Source: Acidimicrobiaceae bacterium (GTDB taxonomy: Bacteria > Actinomycetota > Acidimicrobiia > Acidimicrobiales > MedAcidi-G1). Taken from it: DNA of 62,315 bases. Of the stretch, positions 19,739 to 28,561 are shown in pieces; position 1 is the first letter of the stretch, and every line of letters begins with the position of its first letter. A model generated the notes under the pieces. It was not told the DNA's origin and did no database searches. It worked only from the letters and a program-made list of their open reading frames with translations. A program made the position numbers and the translations under genes. The stretch is taken from positions 1 to 62,315 of the forward strand of contig PBAM01000036.1 of NCBI GenBank assembly GCA_002716285.1. The letters are read 5' to 3'.

Positions 19739-20595
19739 AAGAGCTGAATGGAGAAACCGCACTTATAACTGGTGGCGCTTCTGGAATAGGTTTATCGATA
19801 GGAAAACGTCTTGCTGAGGCGGGAATGAAAGTAGTTCTAGCTGATATTGAAGTTCCGGTCCTTGAAGAAGCAGTAGCTGAACTGAAAGGACTCGGCTTTG
19901 AAGCAATGGGTGTTTATTGTGACGTAAGCGATATGGGTTCTGTAGAGGAAATGAAAAACCAGGTTGAAGAGACATTCGGCAACCCTAAAGTAGTTTGCCT
20001 TAATGCCGGTGTCGGATTTGGTTCTCCCTTGTCAGAAGCAACGATAAGCGACTGGGAATGGGTCGTGGGTGTGAATCTATGGGGGATCATAAATGGCTTG
20101 CATGCATTTCTTCCAGCAATAAGAGAGATGAGTGAAGGGCATATTGTCATAACCGCATCTATCGCTGGTCATGTCTCTGTTCCGAATCTTGGCCCCTACA
20201 GTGCAACAAAGTTTGCATCTGTGTCAATAGCGGAGACCTTGCGACAGGAATTACTAACCGAAAACTCCGGGGTAGGTGTCAGTTGCCTTTGCCCAGGATT
20301 CGTATCAACAAATATTTGGAATTCAGAAAGAAATCGCCCAGAGAATCTCCTCAACAAGTCTTTGGATGACTTAACTGAAGAAGAGCTTCTTCAAAGAGAA
20401 GCTTTCATGGAATGGATAAGCAGCAACGCTAAGGAACCGTCTGAAGTAGCCGAGCTGGTGCATCAAGCGATTGTAGATGACAGGTTTTGGATTTTCACTG
20501 ACGGTCAGCATCTAGAGGGTATTAAGTCGAGGCATTCTTCAATAGTGAATGGTGACGAATTACCATGGCCTGCACCACCTCTGATAGATATCTGA
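19735..20595 (+). CDS. Short-chain dehydrogenase/reductase
   Basis: Classical SDR of 286 residues: TGGASGIGLSIGKRL, LNAGVGFG in place of NNAG, catalytic ITASIAGH, YSATKFAS (YxxxK), PGFVSTNIW. The C-terminus is longer than usual (KSRHSSIVNGDELP), as in FabG-like carbonyl reductases of lipid pathways. ATG overlaps the mtr stop by 4 bases; stops 1 base from the convergent acyl-CoA ligase. It probably acts on an oxygenated intermediate of the same pathway (inference). Confidence 0.87.
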   Translation: MKELNGETALITGGASGIGLSIGKRLAEAGMKVVLADIEVPVLEEAVAELKGLGFEAMGVYCDVSDMGSVEEMKNQVEETFGNPKVVCLNAGVGFGSPLSEATISDWEWVVGVNLWGIINGLHAFLPAIREMSEGHIVITASIAGHVSVPNLGPYSATKFASVSIAETLRQELLTENSGVGVSCLCPGFVSTNIWNSERNRPENLLNKSLDDLTEEELLQREAFMEWISSNAKEPSEVAELVHQAIVDDRFWIFTDGQHLEGIKSRHSSIVNGDELPWPAPPLIDI

Positions 20596-20596
20596 C

Positions 20597-22219
20597 CTAT
20601 GGAGACTGGGCTACATCGCGTGCCCACCCGTAGTCAGCCTTTCCATTGGGTCCACGCTTCAGTTTTTCAACGAAAATCACACTTTTTGGTACCTTATAGC
20701 CAGCCAAACGTTCTTTTACGTCATTTAATAACTCTGCCTCTTCAAGTGTTGCACCTATCTTTATTTCTACGACTGCTGTAACTGCTTGCCCCCAGCGTTC
20801 ATCAGAGATACCCACTACATTGCAATCAACAACTAATGGATTGATTTTCAACGCTTCTTCAACTTCCTCAGGGAAAACTTTCTCACCGCCTGTGTTTATA
20901 CACTCTGAGCCTCTACCTAGAAGTGTGATAGAGCCGTCCTTCTCAACTGATGCCCAATCGCCAGGTATAGACCATCTTCGACCATTAATGGTTGGGAAGG
21001 TTGCTTCTGTTTTTTCCGGATCTTTGTAATACCCAACTGGTAGAGGGTAACCGAGTGCTAGTTTTCCAGTCATATTTGATCCAGGTTCAATTTCCTCACC
21101 ATCTTCTGTAAGAACTCTTGTGTGTTCTCCGAGAAAAAATCTGGCTGTTCCAGTATCTTTCCTTCTTCGCGAGGTAACCTGCTTGCCCATTCCAGTTCCT
21201 TCGCTAGAACCCAAAGCATCCAAAATGGTGCAACTATGAAGATCAAGAAGACGTTCTTTCAAAGGAGCACTAAACATTACACCTGATGACATCACCAAGC
21301 GCAGGGAGGAAATATCCCAGGCAGTGTCGTTCGTGAATGAGTTTTCAAGTTCATCAATCATGGGTCGAGCAAATGCGTCGCCGACAATTGTAAGCATTGT
21401 TATTTTGCACTTTTCTACCATTTCCCAAAGTTCTCTAGGATCAAATGTTCTTGAAGAAAGGGTGGATACTAGACCTCCGTGTGTATGGGTACTCAGAGCA
21501 GTCAGGCTGGATGTTCCGTGCATTAATGGTGCGGCACAAAGTTGTCTTATCTCTTTTCCTTCGCTTGTCACTCTTTTCGCAATGCGGCCCGCCTCTTCAG
21601 AATTTTCTGGAATTTTCTCTCCAAGAGAACGGAAAGTTTCTTCCATTCCGCCAAGAAGTCCAGCATGCGACCACATAACAGCTTTCGGACTGCCGGTTGT
21701 GCCTCCTGTATAAAGAAACCATAGATCATCCCCTGATCTTTCAATACGGGGAAGAGGGTCGTTATTTACAGCTTCTTCGTAGTCGGTAATCCAGTCTTCA
21801 GAGGAACCTTCGCCAATTCGTACAAAAACTTTTAATTTAGGGCATCTTGAACGAACAGAATCAACTCGTTCAGTCAAACTTGAATCAAATAGGACCGCTT
21901 CAGCGTCGGCATTATTTAAAATGTAAGCCAATTCTTCATCCAAATACCGATAATTGACGTTTGCTGGGATCGCCCTAATTTTAAAAGCAGCGAATTGACC
22001 TTCTAAATATTCCGGCCCGTTGTAGCAGTAAAAAGCTACTTTTGAATCACGTTTCAGGCCTTTTTCGGAAAAAGTTTTTGCTAAAGATGCTGAGCGTTTT
22101 TCAAATTCTTCCCAAGATTCTGAGTTTTCACTAGTGGAGATCGCCGTTAGATCCCCTATTTGGTCACTTATTGCTTCCCATGCGGTAGCAATATTTAAAT
22201 TTACATAGGTCGCGGACAC
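20597..22219 (-). CDS. Acyl-CoA synthetase (FadD-like)
   Basis: AMP-forming acyl-CoA ligase, 540 residues. The P-loop-like LWFLYTGGTTGSPKAVMWSH, a middle LDALGSSEGTG-type A5 motif, GDWASVEKDGSITLLGRGSECI (A7/A8 hinge), NTGGEKVFPEEVE and KRGPNGKADYGW with the A10 catalytic Lys are all visible. Activates a carboxylic acid with ATP and CoA, likely feeding the acyl-CoA dehydrogenases on the opposite strand. Start is GTG at 22219 with no clear ribosome site; it diverges from aroC over a very short region. Confidence 0.9.
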   Translation of the reverse strand: MSATYVNLNIATAWEAISDQIGDLTAISTSENSESWEEFEKRSASLAKTFSEKGLKRDSKVAFYCYNGPEYLEGQFAAFKIRAIPANVNYRYLDEELAYILNNADAEAVLFDSSLTERVDSVRSRCPKLKVFVRIGEGSSEDWITDYEEAVNNDPLPRIERSGDDLWFLYTGGTTGSPKAVMWSHAGLLGGMEETFRSLGEKIPENSEEAGRIAKRVTSEGKEIRQLCAAPLMHGTSSLTALSTHTHGGLVSTLSSRTFDPRELWEMVEKCKITMLTIVGDAFARPMIDELENSFTNDTAWDISSLRLVMSSGVMFSAPLKERLLDLHSCTILDALGSSEGTGMGKQVTSRRRKDTGTARFFLGEHTRVLTEDGEEIEPGSNMTGKLALGYPLPVGYYKDPEKTEATFPTINGRRWSIPGDWASVEKDGSITLLGRGSECINTGGEKVFPEEVEEALKINPLVVDCNVVGISDERWGQAVTAVVEIKIGATLEEAELLNDVKERLAGYKVPKSVIFVEKLKRGPNGKADYGWARDVAQSP

Positions 22220-22286
22220 ACTTTGAGGTTATCGCGCTCGTTTAATGAGACCTAGCGTGGCCCTAAAGCCCTCTATGATCTATGTA

Positions 22287-23375
22287 ATGGGAAACACTTT
22301 CGGTTCTTTATTTAAAATATCCACGTGGGGTGAAAGCCATGGAGGAGGTGTTGGCGTAGTTATTGATGGCTGCCCTTCTTTGCTTTCTTTGAAGGAAGAT
22401 GACATTCAACGTGACCTTGACCGGAGACGTCCGGGGCAGAGCAAAATCACAACTCAACGTGATGAATCAGACGCTGCAGAAATACTTTCTGGTGTGTTCG
22501 AAGGAAAAACTCTTGGAACCCCTATCGCAATTCTGGTCAGAAATGAAGATGCAAAACCTGACTCATACGACCACTTAAAAGATGTTTATAGGCCGTCACA
22601 TGCTGATTTCACTTATGACGCTAAATACGGCATACGAAACTGGCAAGGTGGGGGACGTTCCAGCGCTCGCGAAACAATAGGGAGAGTGGCAGCTGGTGCT
22701 GTGGCTAGAGCACTTTTAAGCGAATCTACTGACATCGAAGTGCTCGCTTGGGTTTCACAAATTCATGATATAAAAGCAGATGTACGGACCGAGAATGTCA
22801 ATTTCGACGAGATTGAGTCAGAAATCACCCGTTGCCCTGATCGTGATGCTTCAGAGGCAATGATATCTGCAATCACAGAAGCACGAAAAAATGGTGACTC
22901 TCTCGGAGGTATTGTTACCTGTCTAGTGAGGGGTGCTCCTGCGGGTCTTGGGGTTCCTGTTTTCGATCGGGTCGAAGCAGATCTTGCTAAGGCAATGCTT
23001 TCGTTACCTGCTTCAAAGGGTTTTGATATAGGAAGCGGATTCTCCTCAGTAGAAATGACAGGCAGTGAGCATAACGACCAGTTTGAACCTGGTGACTCCA
23101 TGCCAGTTACCACTTCTAACTATTCCGGTGGTGTTCAGGGTGGAATTACGAATGGTTCTGAGATTCTATTTCGCGTAGCGTTCAAACCTACTGCAACAAT
23201 TTCAACCCCTCAAGAAACGGTCGATAACAGCAACAACCCTATAACTCTCGAAGCTAAGGGTAGGCATGACCCCTGTGTTCTGCCGCGGGCTGTACCCATG
23301 GTCGAAGCCATGACTCTTCTTGTACTCGCTGACCACTGGCTAAGAAATCAATCTGCACGAATTGCCGACCAATGA
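22287..23375 (+). CDS. aroC: Chorismate synthase
   Basis: Last enzyme of the shikimate pathway (EPSP to chorismate, needs reduced FMN), 362 residues. Signatures: [55 protein letters not shown], and the C-terminal [19 protein letters not shown] start at the ATG at 22287 (MGNTFGSLF); the track start at 22245 adds 14 residues not typical of the family. The next gene follows after 42 bases. Confidence 0.95.
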   Translation: MGNTFGSLFKISTWGESHGGGVGVVIDGCPSLLSLKEDDIQRDLDRRRPGQSKITTQRDESDAAEILSGVFEGKTLGTPIAILVRNEDAKPDSYDHLKDVYRPSHADFTYDAKYGIRNWQGGGRSSARETIGRVAAGAVARALLSESTDIEVLAWVSQIHDIKADVRTENVNFDEIESEITRCPDRDASEAMISAITEARKNGDSLGGIVTCLVRGAPAGLGVPVFDRVEADLAKAMLSLPASKGFDIGSGFSSVEMTGSEHNDQFEPGDSMPVTTSNYSGGVQGGITNGSEILFRVAFKPTATISTPQETVDNSNNPITLEAKGRHDPCVLPRAVPMVEAMTLLVLADHWLRNQSARIADQ

Positions 23376-23417
23376 GAATTTTTTCGAACTCAGTTAAACT
23401 AAAGAAGGGGGTGTGAA

Positions 23418-24221
23418 ATGAGTAACGATAAAAACGTGGAGGCTTCGCAGCGATTTCAGTCAGATCTGCCTCTAATGCACGAAATGCCTACTTTTGAAAA
23501 CTTCGAAGACGAAAGACAATACAGAAAAGAACGACTAGCGGCGGCTTTTAGAATTTTCGGACGTTACGGCTTTAGCGAAGGTGTAGCCGGACATATAACA
23601 GCAAGAGATCCAGAAGAAACAGAGTGTTTTTGGGTTAATCCGTTTGGAATGAATTTCAGCCACATTTCAGTTTCTGACCTCCTTTTAGTTAGCCATAATG
23701 GTGATGTAATTGAAGGAGATTACGCCGTCAATCAGGCAGCATTCGCCATTCATTCCGGCATTCACATGGAAAGACCTGAGATTACCGCAGCTGCTCATTC
23801 CCATTCTATTTTCGGAAAGGCATTCTCATCGCTTGGAAAAACTCTGGATCCTTTGACGCAAGATAGTTGCATATTCTACAACAACCATGTTTTGTTTGAG
23901 GACTACACAGGAGTGGTACTCGACCCACTTGAAGGTAAAAGAATCGCTGCAGCTCTCGGGCACTGCAAGGCAGCGATACTTAAAAATCACGGACTGTTGA
24001 CTTTGGGAGAAACTGTTGACGAAGCACTTTGGCTTTTTGTAACCATGGAAAGAACTTGCCAGGCACAGCTTCTAGCAGAAGCTGCTGGAACCACTGACCC
24101 TATAGATGACGAAACAGCAACCCTCACCAGTAATCAAGTGGGTAACGCCTTTGCCGGCTGGTTTAGCGCTCAACCTTTATTTGACAAGGTATTGGCCGAT
24201 GAGCCCGACCTACTCGACTAG
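23418..24221 (+). CDS. Class II aldolase/adducin family protein
   Basis: 267 residues with the zinc-aldolase fold: GFSEGVAGHITARD, FWVNPFGMNFSHI, AAAHSHSIFGKAFSSLG (zinc His pair) and ILKNHGLLTLGETVDEA. Members include fuculose-phosphate aldolase and many uncharacterised decarboxylase- or dehydratase-like enzymes. This clade, lacking a sugar-operon context, cannot be assigned a substrate. AAGAAGGGGGTG lies just upstream of the ATG. Stop converges on the gene at 24228 (6 bases). Confidence 0.85.
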   Translation: MSNDKNVEASQRFQSDLPLMHEMPTFENFEDERQYRKERLAAAFRIFGRYGFSEGVAGHITARDPEETECFWVNPFGMNFSHISVSDLLLVSHNGDVIEGDYAVNQAAFAIHSGIHMERPEITAAAHSHSIFGKAFSSLGKTLDPLTQDSCIFYNNHVLFEDYTGVVLDPLEGKRIAAALGHCKAAILKNHGLLTLGETVDEALWLFVTMERTCQAQLLAEAAGTTDPIDDETATLTSNQVGNAFAGWFSAQPLFDKVLADEPDLLD

Positions 24222-24227
24222 ATGAGA

Positions 24228-24575
24228 TCAAGCAGCGTCTGAAAGAAAAAGTCTTTCAATATCACTTCTATAAAGAATTCGTATACTCAAGTCTGGTCTT
24301 TGCGCCTGCAACCTTCTAACTTTACGATTCTTTCTTGTTACCAATGACTGTTTAAGAGTCGTAACTTCTAGGTAGAGATTGTGTTCAGGTAGAAAAAAAT
24401 CTGGTGTAAATGCCGATCTTGGTTGACCTTGGGAGTCCCTCTCCAAAACAAAAGTTGTTGGTTCATATTCCCATTCGATTCCATAGAAATCTAACAATCC
24501 AGCAATTCGTTCTTCAGATTCATGAGCAAACGGAGCTGAAGTATTATGATCAGGGAGTTTTCGAAGTTCACTCAT
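24228..24575 (-). CDS. Putative PD-(D/E)XK-like protein
   Basis: A 115-residue protein without a firm family name. HESEERIAGLLDFYGIEWEYEP, then FTPDFFLPEHNLYLEVTTLKQ resembles the nuclease core alpha-E / beta-D / beta-ExK layout (Glu in helix 1, Asp in PDFFLP, Glu in LYLEVT), but the final Lys is Thr here, with a Lys three residues on. A basic stretch follows (RKNRKVRRLQAQR). It may be a nuclease relative or an inactive derivative. It lies 30 bases downstream of the MerR gene and probably belongs to the same transcript. Confidence 0.6.
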   Translation of the reverse strand: MSELRKLPDHNTSAPFAHESEERIAGLLDFYGIEWEYEPTTFVLERDSQGQPRSAFTPDFFLPEHNLYLEVTTLKQSLVTRKNRKVRRLQAQRPDLSIRILYRSDIERLFLSDAA

Positions 24576-24605
24576 CGAAGCAACTTCCCCTCCCCTTTAA
24601 AGCCA

Positions 24606-25076
24606 CTATTGACCAATCGCCTTATGATCGATTTCAATACTGGATCTTTCGTCCCCTGGGAAAAGTTCGACAATTCTTGCATCAAGGTCTTCTTTGACGT
24701 CTGCCATCGGCAAAATATTTAACACACCTTGTCCGTTGTGGAGGAGATCAATTATCTCATCTTCTCCACGTTGCAGCATTACAGAAGCTCCTTGAATAAC
24801 CAAATTAACTTGCACTACATCTTCATCAAGTTTTTCTTCAAGGAACGCAAACACTTTTCTAATCAAAGCAAGACGTATTCCTGCATCTATTAGGGCTTTA
24901 ATAGCTTTTAATTTAAGTAAATCTCGGTAGGTGTATCTCCGCCTTGTTCCGCTACCACTGGCGTCAGCAAGAGACGGCCTTATAAGTTCCGTCCTGGCCC
25001 AGTAGTCCAATTGCCTGTATGTGATACCGACAATTTTTCTGGCTTCGTCACCGCTATAACCTTGTTCTTGAACCAT
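24606..25076 (-). CDS. MerR-family regulator (Rv1830-like)
   Basis: 156 residues with an N-terminal winged helix (SGDEARKIVGITYRQLDYWAR and GTRRRYTYRDLLKLKAIKAL) and a helical C-terminal part. There is no metal-binding Cys set, so it is not a classical metal sensor. Position next to the DUF151 gene, in order with ftsR, garA and gcvH, matches the second MerR gene of the mycobacterial Rv1826-Rv1830 block. The preceding 146 bases (25077-25222) hold no gene and may carry its promoter. Confidence 0.87.
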   Translation of the reverse strand: MVQEQGYSGDEARKIVGITYRQLDYWARTELIRPSLADASGSGTRRRYTYRDLLKLKAIKALIDAGIRLALIRKVFAFLEEKLDEDVVQVNLVIQGASVMLQRGEDEIIDLLHNGQGVLNILPMADVKEDLDARIVELFPGDERSSIEIDHKAIGQ

Positions 25077-25222
25077 GTTCTTCCCTCTCTCGCGCGAAAA
25101 ACAGGTTGCATCCTTATATTTCGCTCAGAGAACTACATTGATGTTATTCTACAGGTTAGATCGTAATAAACCCGCGGTCAACAACCCAGTGTCATAAAGA
25201 TACGTTTTTAGGCCAAATTCCT

Positions 25223-25711
25223 TTAACCAGCGAAGTCATCAGGATTGACATTGTCAAGAAACTCGCGAAATTCCTCTACCTGCACATCAGTAATTGGTTC
25301 CTCCTGGTCGGGAGGCGCAACATATCCAGCCTCTTCTAGCACTTCCTCCTCCACGAAAACATCGGCCCCCATACGAACCGCCAATGCTATAGCGTCAGAA
25401 GGTCTTGCAGAAAGCGCATCAACACCTGCGGGTCCCCTGAGGTATATGTCGGAATAAAAAGTCCGGTCACGTAATTGCGTTATAACTACCCTTTCAAGGG
25501 TCGCGGAAAAAGTCTCCATAACCGTGACGAAAAGATCGTGTGTCATGGGCCTAGGTGGTTCTTGTCCGGCAAGAGTTAAACCAATAGCAGTTGCTTCTGG
25601 CAAACCGACAAATATCGGCAGGATCCTCTCGCCTTCTTTTTCACGAAGAAGTATCACAGGTGTATTAGAAGGTAAAACCTGCTGAACTCCAACTACTACC
25701 ATTTCATTCAT
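25223..25711 (-). CDS. DUF151 bifunctional nuclease-family protein
   Basis: BFN/DUF151 domain protein of 162 residues: EMVVVGVQQVLPSNTPVILLREKEG, LPIFVGLPEATAIG, and LSARPSDAIALAVRMGADVFV. The family was named for a plant nuclease; the bacterial role is unclear. GGAGG lies 5 bases before the ATG at 25711 and decides the start against the TTG at 25723 used in the track. Corresponds to Rv1829 in the conserved actinobacterial block. Confidence 0.88.
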   Translation of the reverse strand: MNEMVVVGVQQVLPSNTPVILLREKEGERILPIFVGLPEATAIGLTLAGQEPPRPMTHDLFVTVMETFSATLERVVITQLRDRTFYSDIYLRGPAGVDALSARPSDAIALAVRMGADVFVEEEVLEEAGYVAPPDQEEPITDVQVEEFREFLDNVNPDDFAG

Positions 25712-25732
25712 TGCTGCCTCCAAAACTGTTAA

Positions 25733-26329
25733 CTAGCATTCAACTGTTTCTTTACCTCGTGCGATTTTTACTATCTCATCTGCCAATTTAGATTCCCCTC
25801 TTGCAAACTCTTCATCGAGAAGCGTCTGATTCGCTGTGACAACTGAAGGGAGATTTCTAAACATGCCTAGGTGGTCAATTCCATATCCAACGATAAAACC
25901 ATCTTGAAGAACAAAACCGGAATACTCAACCTTGACAGGAAGTATTCTGCGGTCTGAACGGTCAAAAAGTGTGCAAACCCTAACTTCTGATGGTTCATGA
26001 GTCTCCAGATGACGTCTGAGAAAATCTAGTCTAAAACCTGTGTCAACTACGTCTTCAACCAGTAGGACATTGCGATCTGAGACGTCAATTCCTAAATCTC
26101 TTGTGAGTCGGACTCTTCCCGTATTCTCCTCAAAAGAAGTTAAAGCTAGAAAGTCTGTCTCTATTTCATGACTGAGTTTCCTTACTAAATCGGCAAGAAA
26201 AGGCAGGCATCCCTTTAGTACGCCCACAACCACATCCCCTTCACCCATGTAGTCGTCAAGCTCAACAGCCAGTTCCGTAACTCTGACATCAATTTCTTGT
26301 CGGTTTTGTAATAATTTTGGAAAATCCAT
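25733..26329 (-). CDS. hpt: Hypoxanthine phosphoribosyltransferase
   Basis: Purine-salvage type I phosphoribosyltransferase, 198 residues: VVVGVLKGCLPFLADLVR, ALTSFEENTGRVRL and the PRPP loop VLLVEDVVDTGFRLDFL, then VEYSGFVLQDGFIVGYGID. Converts hypoxanthine or guanine with PRPP to IMP or GMP. Odd placement: it sits between ftsR (1-base gap) and the DUF151 gene, within a block that lacks hpt in the mycobacterial order I know. Confidence 0.92.
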   Translation of the reverse strand: MDFPKLLQNRQEIDVRVTELAVELDDYMGEGDVVVGVLKGCLPFLADLVRKLSHEIETDFLALTSFEENTGRVRLTRDLGIDVSDRNVLLVEDVVDTGFRLDFLRRHLETHEPSEVRVCTLFDRSDRRILPVKVEYSGFVLQDGFIVGYGIDHLGMFRNLPSVVTANQTLLDEEFARGESKLADEIVKIARGKETVEC

Positions 26330-26330
26330 C

Positions 26331-27032
26331 TCACCAAGTTTCTAGTCCATCTAGGGAGAGTTTTAGTAGACACTTGTGAATTTCTCTGCCCAAAACAACG
26401 ACTTCATCCAATTCTCGCTTAGCTTCAGTTCTTGATTCAACATCTCCACTTTTAGTTTTAGCTGAGAATAACTGCTCTATCACTCCTGCTTCTCTTTGAG
26501 CGGCGACTAGATACATGCGTAAATGTCTAGTTTCCATTCCTAGTTCAAAAAGACGTTTCGCAGCCCTTATTGTCAACAAAGAATCACCTTCAAAGATTTC
26601 TTTACTCCCCACTTGTCTGCCCTTAACTACTCCCAACTCGATCAATTCTTGGATTTTCTCGGTTGGAACACCTGAAGCTCTGGACAAGCCATCAATATCT
26701 AGGCTGATTCCTGTAACCACAGGGTCTTTGCCACCTACTACTTTTGAATCCGAAGTATTACTTTCAGCACTCGACTTGAAATCAACACCATTACGCTCTA
26801 GTCGTTCTTTTAGGGTTCTGAGTGGCACAAAATAATCTCTTTGTTGTCTCAGAATCCAAACCAGTTGCTCCAGGTCATCAGTAGAAAACTTTCGGTAACC
26901 TGATTCGGTTCTGAGAGGGCTGATCAACCCTTGGGATTCGAGATAACGAATCTTCGAAACAGTAAGTTCCGGAAACTCTCCAATAAGATTTTCGCAGACT
27001 TGACTTATGTTAAATAGTTCCTGTTCTGACAA
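26331..27032 (-). CDS. ftsR: MerR-family regulator FtsR-like
   Basis: 233 residues, N-terminal winged helix with FNISQVCENLIGEFPELTVSK-type start, IRYLESQGLISPLRTESGYRKFSTDDL and IRQQRDYFVPLRTLKERL-like helices, then a long middle linker and a second helical, effector-like part (MRTHLR-type ETRHLRMYLVAAQREAGVIEQLF). Orthologous by position and sequence to Rv1828/FtsR, a regulator of ftsZ and growth in actinobacteria. It follows garA by 12 bases. Confidence 0.87.
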   Translation of the reverse strand: MSEQELFNISQVCENLIGEFPELTVSKIRYLESQGLISPLRTESGYRKFSTDDLEQLVWILRQQRDYFVPLRTLKERLERNGVDFKSSAESNTSDSKVVGGKDPVVTGISLDIDGLSRASGVPTEKIQELIELGVVKGRQVGSKEIFEGDSLLTIRAAKRLFELGMETRHLRMYLVAAQREAGVIEQLFSAKTKSGDVESRTEAKRELDEVVVLGREIHKCLLKLSLDGLETW

Positions 27033-27044
27033 ATCAACATTCCA

Positions 27045-27431
27045 TCAGTTCTGAGCAATTCCATGGAAAAAGACGAGTTTAAATCGTCCAATTTGAAGAA
27101 CATCGCCATCTGTTAGTTCCTCAGAGCGAACGAGTTTCGCATTTAGGTAAGTGCCATTTAATGAACCTACGTCGGACACTCTGTAGATGCTTTTATTTCT
27201 TTCAATAACTGCATGTTGTCTTGAGACCGTTACGTCGTCGAGAAAAATGTCAGCGTCCTTTTCTCGTCCTATTGAAATCGACTCGGAATCCAGAGCGTAA
27301 CGGGAACCTGATCTAGGTCCTGACTCAATAACAAGTATCCCTGTGTCTGTTTCAAAAATTTCTCGATCCAAACGGTGTGGAATTTCCGGTTCAATCTCGA
27401 TCGCATCGGTTATTTCATCATCACTAGTAAT
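27045..27431 (-). CDS. garA: GarA-like FHA protein, possible ATT start
   Basis: FHA-domain protein, GarA/OdhI type, which in actinobacteria binds and inhibits 2-oxoglutarate-metabolising enzymes when unphosphorylated. Visible: SISIGREKDADIFLDDVTVSRQH, SDVGSLNGTYLN. The track starts at TTG 27371 without a ribosome site. The frame stays open upstream to a stop at 27450-27452, with no ATG, GTG or TTG there; an ATT at 27431 has GGAGG exactly 7 bases upstream. That ATT gives 128 residues with an acidic leader (TSDDEITDAIEIEPEI) like GarA's N-terminal tail. The classical ETTS phosphorylation motif is not obvious; ETDTG near residue 27 is the nearest. Confidence 0.85.
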   Translation of the reverse strand: MTSDDEITDAIEIEPEIPHRLDREIFETDTGILVIESGPRSGSRYALDSESISIGREKDADIFLDDVTVSRQHAVIERNKSIYRVSDVGSLNGTYLNAKLVRSEELTDGDVLQIGRFKLVFFHGIAQN

Positions 27432-27453
27432 TTCAAATCCTCCATTCCTTTAA

Positions 27454-27837
27454 TTAGCCCTCTAAAAGTGAACGATAAGAATCAGAATCTAAAAGTTCAC
27501 TTATCGGATCTGACCCTTCTCCACTCATTAAACAAATCCATCCCTCTCCATATGGATCTTCATTTACCTTCATAGGATGCAACTCTAAGTCATCATTCAC
27601 CTCGGAAACTCTTCCAGGTAAAGGGGCAGATATTTCTGAAACCGACTTACTCGATTCCACTTCCCCTAAAACTCCTCCCTTTTCTACTAATAGATCAATT
27701 TCCGGAAGATCAACAAAAACAACTTCCCCTAGAGCATCTTGTGCATAATCGGTTATTCCTACGCGAATCAGGCCGTTCTCTTCCATTCGGACCCATTGAT
27801 GGTCTTCAGAATACATAAGGTCGTCTGGGATGTTCAT
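27454..27837 (-). CDS. gcvH: Glycine cleavage system H protein
   Basis: 127 residues with the lipoyl carrier fold: DHQWVRMEENGLIRVGITDYAQDALG-type start, GEVESSKSVSEISAPLPG (lipoylated Lys in ESSKSV), and NEDPYGEGWICLM. Shuttles the aminomethyl group between the P, T and L proteins, none of which is in the window. It sits next to garA as in mycobacteria. Start ATG 27837. Confidence 0.94.
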   Translation of the reverse strand: MNIPDDLMYSEDHQWVRMEENGLIRVGITDYAQDALGEVVFVDLPEIDLLVEKGGVLGEVESSKSVSEISAPLPGRVSEVNDDLELHPMKVNEDPYGEGWICLMSGEGSDPISELLDSDSYRSLLEG

Positions 27838-27900
27838 AAATTCGAAACTAGCGCCAAAAGCGTCATTTTTATAGCGGAAGCAAGAAATTAATGGATTGGA

Positions 27901-28470
27901 CTACTTTTTGTCACGAGCTTCCTTCAGAGCTTCAGATGCTAGAGGTACGTACATAAACGCAGCTAACCAAGAAATAAATAATCCTGGAATTCCAGAGATA
28001 TAGGCGAGTACGGCAAAAAAATCACTTATAGAAATTGTCGATTCACCCGCTAGGAAAGAAGGCACAGCGAATAGCATCGCAAAAGTTCCTGTTTTACCCC
28101 ACCACAAAACATCAATTCTTCGGGCCCCGATAAGAGCTAATGCAACAGTTGCTCCACCAACAAGCAATTCTCTGCTGAGAGCGAGCAGTGCAAACCAAAG
28201 CGGAATTGAACCATCGATTATAAGTGAAGGAATTGAAACTATGAGCAACAGTCTGTCAGCAGTAGGGTCAAGGATTTTTCCGAGTTCTGAAGTTTGATTA
28301 AACCTCCTAGCTATCCATCCGTCAACCCAGTCCGTAGCTCCGAGTACCGCTAAAAGAATCGCCGCCGCTGACCTATTTTCAGCTCCGAAAAGAATCCATA
28401 CGAAAAGAGGAATGCAAAGAATACGTAGAACGCTTATCAAATTGGGGACGGTGAAAATTCTGTCATTCAT
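27901..28470 (-). CDS. pgsA: CDP-alcohol phosphatidyltransferase (PgsA-type)
   Basis: Integral membrane enzyme of 189 residues. The catalytic motif DG-x2-AR-x8-G-x3-D-x3-D is complete (DGWIARRFNQTSELGKILDP then TAD). N-terminal FTVPNLISVLRILCIPLF is typical of phosphatidylglycerophosphate synthase. Transfers a phosphatidyl group from CDP-diacylglycerol to, most likely, glycerol-3-phosphate; another alcohol acceptor cannot be excluded. Start ATG 28470; diverges from the HIT gene (91 bases). Confidence 0.85.
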   Translation of the reverse strand: MNDRIFTVPNLISVLRILCIPLFVWILFGAENRSAAAILLAVLGATDWVDGWIARRFNQTSELGKILDPTADRLLLIVSIPSLIIDGSIPLWFALLALSRELLVGGATVALALIGARRIDVLWWGKTGTFAMLFAVPSFLAGESTISISDFFAVLAYISGIPGLFISWLAAFMYVPLASEALKEARDKK

Positions 28471-28561
28471 AATTTCAATCTACCCATCTTCGAATACAGA
28501 TATCCATATCTCTGCATGGCCGCGTTTGACCAAAGTGGTAATACTTGGAAAGCTAGGCTCC

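Noticed and set aside
28412-28561. N-terminal extension of the HIT protein
   Set aside because: Begins inside the divergent pgsA gene and lacks HIT similarity before ATG 28562.
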